Assembly (NCBI RefSeq): GCF_023155805.1
Contig: NZ_JAKNUW010000001.1
Coordinates: 62,001-126,000, forward strand
Reading direction: 5' to 3'
Source: Micrococcus lacusdianchii
GTDB taxonomy: Bacteria; Actinomycetota; Actinomycetes; Actinomycetales; Micrococcaceae
Length of the DNA: 64,000 nucleotides
Below, piece by piece: positions 59,868 to 64,000 of the stretch. The position numbers and the translations under genes are program-made. Below the pieces are notes generated by a model. The model made no database searches, was not told the DNA's origin, and was given only the letters and a program-made list of their open reading frames with translations. Positions within the stretch are counted from its first letter, which is position 1. Every line of letters begins with the position of its first letter.

Positions 59868-59900
59868 GATACCTGATGTCACATCACGACATTCGGTATC
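59868..59900. promoter_or_regulatory. Palindromic operator upstream of glpD
   Basis: GATACCTGATGTC (59868-59880) and GACATTCGGTATC (59888-59900) are inverted, 11 of 13 pairs, around a 7-bp spacer. A minus-strand TACACT (59853-59848) could be the -10; the operator then covers the -35 region. An IclR/GylR- or DeoR-type glycerol regulator is expected, but its gene is not in the window. Confidence 0.65.
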
Positions 59901-59976
59901 AGCACGAGCTGAGGTCCACCATGTCACCTTCGGGCCTCGGGTATGCACGCGGCGGCCACGCGCCGGGTGGGCGTCG

Positions 59977-60642
59977 TCAGGCCTCCCACCACATGCCGGT
60001 GAGGTCCTCGGTGCCGTGGGCGGTGACGGGCCCGGTCTCACGGAACCCGAGCCGCTCGTACAGGGGCACGTTGGCGCGTGTGGAGGACTCGAGGTAGACG
60101 CCGACGCCGGCCTGCCGCGCGTCCCGCTGGCGACGCCCCACGAGGGCCCGGGCCACACCGCGGCCCCGGGCGGACGGGCGCGCGCCCACGTCCCGCAGGT
60201 ACCAGTGCGCCACGCGCGGGCGGGCCCGCTCGCACGCGGCCACGGTGCGCACGTGGTCCAGGGTGTGCCGGCCCATGACGCGGACCAGACGCGGGGCGGA
60301 GGCCGCGGTGCCCCACAGGTCCACGCCCCGGGGCGCCTCGGGGCGGCCCCAGACCGCGGCGCCGAGCATGGTCCCGTCCGCGGGGTCCACGGCCACGTCC
60401 ACCACGCCGGGGGCCTGCCCGCCGCGGGCCGGATCCGGCCGCAGGGTGTCCCGGACCACGCGGTCGAACATGTCCGCGAGCCGCTCCCGCCGGCGGCTGC
60501 GGGGCAGGAAGGACACGGTGTACGGGTCGGTGAGGAACGCCTCGGCGAGGACGCCGGCCACCCGGGCGACGGCGTCGTCGTCCAGCCCGTCCGGGCGCAG
60601 GGAGGTGACCAGGGGGCGGGGCGGGCGGGCGTCGGCTGACAT
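59977..60642 (-). CDS. GNAT-family N-acetyltransferase
   Basis: A 221-residue acetyltransferase. The AcCoA-binding motif A reads VGARPSARGRGVARALVGRRQRDARQAG (Q/RxxGxG/A is RGRGVA, near residue 155-160), followed by motif B VYLESSTRANVPLYERLGFRETG. Residues 1-110 hold FLTDPYTVSFLPRSRRR and WGRPEAPRG and look like those of the many actinobacterial GNATs that modify antibiotics or amino acids; substrate unknown. TAGGGT (minus strand 60655-60650) ends 7 nt before the ATG at 60642, supporting a leaderless start. Nothing links it to the glp genes. Confidence 0.85.
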   Translation of the reverse strand: MSADARPPRPLVTSLRPDGLDDDAVARVAGVLAEAFLTDPYTVSFLPRSRRRERLADMFDRVVRDTLRPDPARGGQAPGVVDVAVDPADGTMLGAAVWGRPEAPRGVDLWGTAASAPRLVRVMGRHTLDHVRTVAACERARPRVAHWYLRDVGARPSARGRGVARALVGRRQRDARQAGVGVYLESSTRANVPLYERLGFRETGPVTAHGTEDLTGMWWEA

Positions 60643-60681
60643 GGGGTCCACCCTAGGCAACGGCGGTGGGATGCTGGGGGC

Positions 60682-61087
60682 ATGACCGGCTCCGCGCCGC
60701 ACTCCCCCGCCTCGCTCGCGGATGGTGGAGATGTTCGCGCGGATCCGGGAGATCGAGCGGGCCACGGGGCTGCGGATCCCCACCACCGCGCACGCCGGGG
60801 ACGGCAACCTGCACCCCATCCTGCTGTTCGGGGAGGCGTCCCGGGTGGGCGGAGAGGGCGGCGGGGAGATCCCGGCCGAGGTGTGGGAGGCCGCAGGGAT
60901 GCTGTTCCGCGCGGGCCTCGAGCTGGGCGGCACGCTGACGGGCGAGCACGGCGTGGGGCTGCTCAAGCGGGCGTTCCTGAGGGACGAGCTCGGCGACGCG
61001 CAGCACACCCTGCAGGAGCGGAACACGGCGGTGTTCGACCCGCACGGGATCCTCAACCCCGGCAAGGTGTTCACCCCGCTGCCCTGA
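60682..61087 (+). pseudogene. FAD-linked oxidase (lactate/glycolate dehydrogenase type), internally deleted
   Basis: The start has GATGCTGGGGGC before ATG (leaderless pattern) and reads MTGSAPHSPASLA, a plausible N-terminus. After about 14 codons the frame changes: the next 120 residues, in a different frame (60722-61087), are the C-terminal part of a GlcD/D-lactate dehydrogenase: MFARIREIERATGLRIPTTAHAGDGNLHP, then GGTLTGEHGVGLLKRAFL and FDPHGILNPGKVFTPLP. The FAD-binding PCMH domain and most of the cap, some 300 or more residues, are absent. So one deletion has removed the middle of the gene and left both ends. It cannot encode an active enzyme. Confidence 0.85.
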
Positions 61088-61122
61088 CCGGGCCGGGCCG
61101 GAACGGCGGTAGCCTGGCGACC

Positions 61123-61605
61123 ATGAGCGAGCAGACCCCCGCCCCACGCCCGGAGACGCCCTGGGAGGGCCCGATCCAGCTGCGCTGGTCCGACCAGGAC
61201 GCCTACGGCCATGTGAACAACGTGCGCCTGCTGACCCTCACGGAGGAGGCGCGTGTGCGCGCCGCCCAGGCCTGGGGCGAGGAGGCCGACGACGGCGTGC
61301 TGCGCTTCGTGCGCTCCATGACCACGGAGTACGAGGCCCCCGTGCAGTACGGCCCCGCGCTGACCGCCCGGGTGTGGGTCCGCGCGATCGGCCGGACCTC
61401 CTACACGCTGCACCACGAGCTGTGGCAGGACGGCCGCCGGTGCCTCACCAGCGACGCCGTCATGGTGGTGGTGGACGCCGCCACCACGCGTCCTGTCCCC
61501 CACTCCGACGCGCGGCGCGCCCTTCTGGAGGCCGTGCTGATCGCGCCGGAGGACGGGGGATCGGATCCCGACGGGGCCGGGGACGGGTCCGGGGGTGCCG
61601 CCTGA
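61123..61605 (+). CDS. 4HBT-type acyl-CoA thioesterase
   Basis: A 160-residue single hot-dog protein. The motif IQLRWSDQDAYGHVNNVRLLTLTEEARVRA (residues 19-48) carries the catalytic Asp (WSDQDAYGHVNN), and the second half has MTTEYEAPVQYGPALTARVWV and SYTLHHELWQDGR. It hydrolyses acyl-CoA, probably aromatic or short-chain. The last 20 residues are Gly/Asp-rich. TAGCCT at 61110-61115 ends 7 nt before the ATG, so it has its own leaderless promoter inside the 35-bp gap after the broken oxidase gene. Confidence 0.87.
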   Translation: MSEQTPAPRPETPWEGPIQLRWSDQDAYGHVNNVRLLTLTEEARVRAAQAWGEEADDGVLRFVRSMTTEYEAPVQYGPALTARVWVRAIGRTSYTLHHELWQDGRRCLTSDAVMVVVDAATTRPVPHSDARRALLEAVLIAPEDGGSDPDGAGDGSGGAA

Positions 61606-61656
61606 GCCTGTGGACGGCTCAGACGACTCTCAGGATCCGCCCCTAGTCTCGAGCGC

Positions 61657-62457
61657 ATGGCTGGTGATGAGGAACACGCCGCGTTGGCGCCGGAGACCGG
61701 CCCCGGGGACCGCCGCGTGCCCGCCTCCACGGCACTCGAGGCCCTGCAGACCACCCCGTTGGCAGACCTGACCCGCCTGCCGCCGCCCGTGGCCGAGGCG
61801 CTCGAGACCTTGCGCGGGGACGTGGAGCGGTTCGACCTCGAGTACCGTTCCGCGCTGCTGCAGGTGGAGACCCGTCTGGAGACCCTGCAGGACGAGTTCG
61901 CCCACCTGCACGAGTACAACCCCATCGAGCACATCGCCACGCGGGTGAAGTCCCCCGAGTCCCTGCTGCGCAAGGCCTCCGAGCGCGGGCTGTCCCTGGA
62001 CCTGGAGGCCCTGCGCCGCGGCGTCACGGACATCGCGGGAGCCCGCGTGATCGTCAGCTTCACGGAGGACGTCTACCGGGTGTTCCGCCTGTTCACCTCC
62101 CAGCCGGACATCCGCGTGCTCGAGGTGGAGGACTACATCCGCCGCCCCAAGCCCAGCGGCTACCGGAGCCTGCACTGCCTCGTGCAGGTGCCCGTGCACC
62201 TGTCCACAGGCACGCTGCCGGTGACCGTGGAGATGCAGTTCCGGACCATCGCCATGGACTTCTGGGCGTCGCTGGAGCACAAGATCAACTACAAGTTCGC
62301 CGGGGACGTGCCCCCGTCCATCACCACGGAGCTGGCCGCCGCGGCGCGCGTGGCCGCGGATCTGGACGGGCGCATGGAGCACCTGCACCACCAGGTGCAC
62401 GACGTCGCCTCACCGCCCGAGCACGACGACGAGGAGGATTGGCACGGCCACGCCTGA
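61657..62457 (+). CDS. Small alarmone synthetase, RelQ-like (p)ppGpp synthetase
   Basis: A 266-residue protein with only the RelA/SpoT synthetase domain and no HD hydrolase or TGS part. Motifs: RVKSPESLLRKASERG, DIAGARVIVSF, DYIRRPKPSGYRSLHCLV, VEMQFRTIAMDFWASLEHKINYK. It transfers pyrophosphate from ATP to GDP or GTP under stress. The acidic, His-rich tail (PPEHDDEEDWHGHA) is not conserved. TAGTCT at 61644-61649 ends 7 nt before the ATG. Two DnaA-type boxes follow its stop. Confidence 0.88.
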   Translation: MAGDEEHAALAPETGPGDRRVPASTALEALQTTPLADLTRLPPPVAEALETLRGDVERFDLEYRSALLQVETRLETLQDEFAHLHEYNPIEHIATRVKSPESLLRKASERGLSLDLEALRRGVTDIAGARVIVSFTEDVYRVFRLFTSQPDIRVLEVEDYIRRPKPSGYRSLHCLVQVPVHLSTGTLPVTVEMQFRTIAMDFWASLEHKINYKFAGDVPPSITTELAAAARVAADLDGRMEHLHHQVHDVASPPEHDDEEDWHGHA

Positions 62458-62506
62458 GGCCGCCGTCCACACGTCCTCCACACATGCCGGCCCCTCGTGC
62501 ACAGGG

Positions 62507-62527
62507 TTGTCCACACGGTTGTCCACA
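62507..62527 (+). other. Pair of TTGTCCACA DnaA-type boxes
   Basis: TTGTCCACA occurs at 62507-62515 and 62519-62527, same strand, start-to-start 12 bp. Degenerate partners lie beside them: CCGTCCACA (62463-62471), TCCTCCACA (62475-62483 region), and an inverted GGGGACAA (62531-62538). TTGTCCACA is the high-GC actinobacterial form of the DnaA box. No dnaA, dnaN or rpmH is near, so this is not a typical origin. Confidence 0.65.
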
Positions 62528-62590
62528 CCTGGGGACAACGGTCCGGGTCCGGTGCCGCGGGGCGGCCCCCGCACGCCCTAGGCTGACCCG

Positions 62591-63292
62591 GTGAGCTCCC
62601 CCGCCGACCCCAGCACCCCCGCATGGGGCACGCTCGTGCGCAACGCGGCGCTCGTCGTCGTGGTGATCGCCCTGATCTGGGTGGCGTTCCACGTGCGCCT
62701 GCCGGACCTGGACACGCTGCGCGGCCGCCTGGAGGCGTTCGGCTTCTGGAGCGGGGCGGCGTTCACGGCCCTCTACGCCGTGGTGGCCGTGACCCCGATC
62801 CCCGTGACCGTCATGGCACTCACGGCCGGGGTGCTCTTCGGCGCGGTCGAGGGCTCCCTGTACTCGGTGGCCGGCGCGATGCTCGGCTCCGCCGCCGCCT
62901 ACGGGCTGGCCCGGCTGCTGGGGAAGGAGACCGTCCTGCGCATGCTCGGCCGCCACCGGGGCCGGGTGGAGGAGCAGATGGAGGGCGCCGGGTTCCTGGC
63001 GGTCCTCACCCTGCGCGTGGCCCCCGGCCTGCCGTACTGGCCGGTGAACTACGGCGCGGGGGCGCTCGGGGTGCCCTTCGGCACGTTCGCCTCCGCGTCC
63101 ACGCTCGGCTCGCTGCCGGGGCAGGTCGCCCTGGTGGCGGTGGGCGCGTTCGCCGCGCAGCCCAGCGTGCTCACCGGGGCGATCGTGGGCACGGCGTGGC
63201 TCGTGGTCCTGGGCATGACCGTGTGGGGGCTACGCGGGTGGCGGGCCGCCCGCCGGGAGCCGGCCGACGACGCCGCCCCCGCCGAGGGCTGA
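62591..63292 (+). CDS. TVP38/TMEM64-family membrane protein
   Basis: A 233-residue protein with five to six helices and the VTT (SNARE-associated Golgi) fold: VTPIPVTVMALTAGVLFGAVEGSLYSVAGAMLGSAAAYGLARLLGKE (residues about 67-115, with the GxxFG and GxxxGxxxAYxxAR marks) and FLAVLTLRVAPGLPYWPVNYGAGALGVPFGTF. The family is thought to scramble or carry lipids; no exact role known. TAGGCT at 62579-62584 ends 6 nt before the GTG at 62591. DnaA-type boxes lie in the short gap upstream. Confidence 0.85.
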   Translation: MSSPADPSTPAWGTLVRNAALVVVVIALIWVAFHVRLPDLDTLRGRLEAFGFWSGAAFTALYAVVAVTPIPVTVMALTAGVLFGAVEGSLYSVAGAMLGSAAAYGLARLLGKETVLRMLGRHRGRVEEQMEGAGFLAVLTLRVAPGLPYWPVNYGAGALGVPFGTFASASTLGSLPGQVALVAVGAFAAQPSVLTGAIVGTAWLVVLGMTVWGLRGWRAARREPADDAAPAEG

Positions 63293-63299
63293 GCCGGGC

Positions 63300-63725
63300 T
63301 CAGCCGACCGCGCGTCGCACGAGGTCGGCGATCCGGGCGCGGACGTCGTCCGTCAGGGCGGTGACGGCGAAGGAGGTGGGCCACATGTCGCCGTCGTCGA
63401 GGGCGGCGGACTCGTTGAAGCCGAGCGTCGTGTACCGGACCCCGAACTTGCTGCTCACCTGCAGGAACACCACCACGTCCTTGCCGCGGGCGTAGGCGGG
63501 CATGCCGTACCAGGTCCGCGGCTCGAGGTCCGGGGCCACCTCGCCGACGATCTGGTGGAGGGCGACGGCGATCGCGCGGTCCTGCTCCGGCATCGCCTCG
63601 ATCTTGTCGAGGAGGTCCTGCAGGGCCTCCGCCTTCTTCTTGCCGCCACGCTGGGCGCGCAGCTCCTCGGCGCGCTCGGCCATGGCGGCCTTCTCGGCCT
63701 CGCTGAAGCCGACGGACTCGGACAT
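63300..63725 (-). CDS. DUF1801-domain protein
   Basis: A 141-residue protein. Residues 1-50 are helical and charged (EAEKAAMAERAEELRAQRGGKKK); the DUF1801 core follows: LLDKIEAMPEQDRAIAVALHQIVGEVAPDLEPRTWYGMPAYARGKDVVVFLQVS and TTLGFNESAALDDGDMWPTSFAV (W-Y-G-M-P and a Asp-rich turn are family marks, split here). This is the YdhG/iron-chaperone-like fold with unknown substrate. AGGAGGCCCCTC lies before the ATG at 63725. It ends 7 bp from the TVP38-like gene (convergent). Confidence 0.83.
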   Translation of the reverse strand: MSESVGFSEAEKAAMAERAEELRAQRGGKKKAEALQDLLDKIEAMPEQDRAIAVALHQIVGEVAPDLEPRTWYGMPAYARGKDVVVFLQVSSKFGVRYTTLGFNESAALDDGDMWPTSFAVTALTDDVRARIADLVRRAVG

Positions 63726-63814
63726 GAGGGGCCTCCTGGGAGTGGGGTGACGGCGTCCGGCGGCCCGGGACGGCGGGCAGCCGGCCCGGGCTCCGAGGTC
63801 AGGCTGGCGCCCGC

Positions 63815-64000
63815 TCACGCGACGACGTCCACCCCCAGGTCCATGAGGAGCGCGGCCACGCGGGCCCGGATCTCGTCGCGGATCGGACGCACGGCGTCCA
63901 CGCCCTGGCGGGCCGGGTCCTCGAGCTTCCAGTCCTCGTACCGCTTGCCCGGGTAGAAGGGGCAGGCGTCGCCGCAGCCCATCGTGATCACGGCGTCGGA
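63815..64000 (-). CDS. arsC: Arsenate reductase (LMW phosphatase type), C-terminal part (runs off window)
   Basis: The last 61 residues only. They read SDAVITMGCGDACPFYPGKRYEDWKLEDPARQGVD and VRPIRDEIRARV in order. TMGCGDxCP, followed by G(K/R)RYxDWxLEDP, is the C-terminal block of thioredoxin- or mycothiol-linked arsenate reductases in actinobacteria, where two of the redox cysteines lie; the N-terminal CxxN phosphatase loop is outside the window. It reduces arsenate to arsenite. An arsenite exporter may lie further upstream; the ArsA-like ATPase 54 kb away is not linked to it. Confidence 0.88.
   Translation of the reverse strand, partial: SDAVITMGCGDACPFYPGKRYEDWKLEDPARQGVDAVRPIRDEIRARVAALLMDLGVDVVA

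Noticed and set aside
62463-62540. Chromosomal replication origin
   Set aside because: Only two perfect DnaA boxes occur, and no dnaA, dnaN, rpmH or gyr genes flank them.
1-64000. CRISPR arrays, tRNA or rRNA genes, complete insertion sequences or prophage
   Set aside because: No regularly spaced repeat, cloverleaf or rRNA-like stretch, transposase, integrase or phage gene was seen on reading both strands.

Overview
The window is a very GC-rich (about 70% or more), densely coded chromosomal segment of an actinobacterium, most likely a Micrococcus-like member of the Micrococcaceae. The grounds are the codon bias, frequent GTG starts, a DtxR/IdeR-type iron box, LysE/LysG, NarL-type two-component systems, TTGTCCACA-type DnaA boxes, and a glutaminase with a C-terminal STAS-like domain of the kind known from Micrococcus luteus. 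No rRNA, tRNA, transposase or CRISPR array was found. Genus assignment is inference.

Layout. 1-4.1 kb: the 5' part of a TsnR-like rRNA methyltransferase, a small zinc-ribbon protein, and a persulfide/sulfide detoxification module (CsoR/CstR-type repressor, TauE/SafE permease, rhodanese, persulfide dioxygenase-rhodanese fusion) with three matching CCCCCGGGGG operators. 4.1-8.4 kb: phospholipase D/cardiolipin synthase-like enzyme, acyl-CoA thioesterase, HEAT-repeat protein and RlmC. 8.4-11.5 kb: a cstA, small CC-ending protein, ArsA-like ATPase operon. 12-15.3 kb: a fused beta-phosphoglucomutase/GH65 phosphorylase. 15.3-22.5 kb: two two-component systems flanking a lactate permease and a nitronate monooxygenase-like protein. 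22.6-28.5 kb: DUF559 protein, small membrane protein, and a TetR-controlled MacB/FtsX-type exporter. 28.5-34 kb: beta-propeller phytase broken by an in-frame TAG, a membrane protein, a VOC protein, and a third two-component system followed by a NatAB-like exporter (to 36.2 kb). 36-44.4 kb: bile-acid-type symporter, aspartate dehydrogenase-like protein, two paralogous lipoproteins, ABC exporter, NUDIX, LysE/LysG. 44.4-52.2 kb: small secreted protein, orphan OmpR regulator, MenG, and a five-gene siderophore-iron uptake operon behind an IdeR box. 52.3-64 kb: NAD(P)-binding protein, Pr6Pr membrane protein, glutaminase, glpD-glpF-glpK operon, GNAT enzyme, an internally deleted FAD-linked oxidase, thioesterase, small alarmone synthetase, TVP38-like protein, DUF1801 protein, and the 3' end of an arsenate reductase.

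Three genome-scale signals stand out. First, six copies of a roughly 71-bp inverted repeat (26-bp arms, 18-19-bp variable loop, core CTGACCCTTCT/AGAAGGGTCAG) sit between genes, mostly 27-55 bp after stop codons; I do not recognise this family. Second, about two dozen genes on both strands have a TANNNT-like -10 hexamer ending only 6-8 nt before the start codon, implying widespread leaderless transcripts; this rule also fixes many starts. Third, several operators can be read directly: CstR-type sites, an IdeR box, a LysG palindrome, a CRP/GlxR-like box upstream of cstA, and a palindrome upstream of glpD.

Functionally the region is accessory and metabolic: sulfur and metalloid stress, carbon-starvation uptake, glycerol, glutamine and phosphate use, iron acquisition and amino-acid export. 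Two genes show recent decay (phytase, FAD-linked oxidase).
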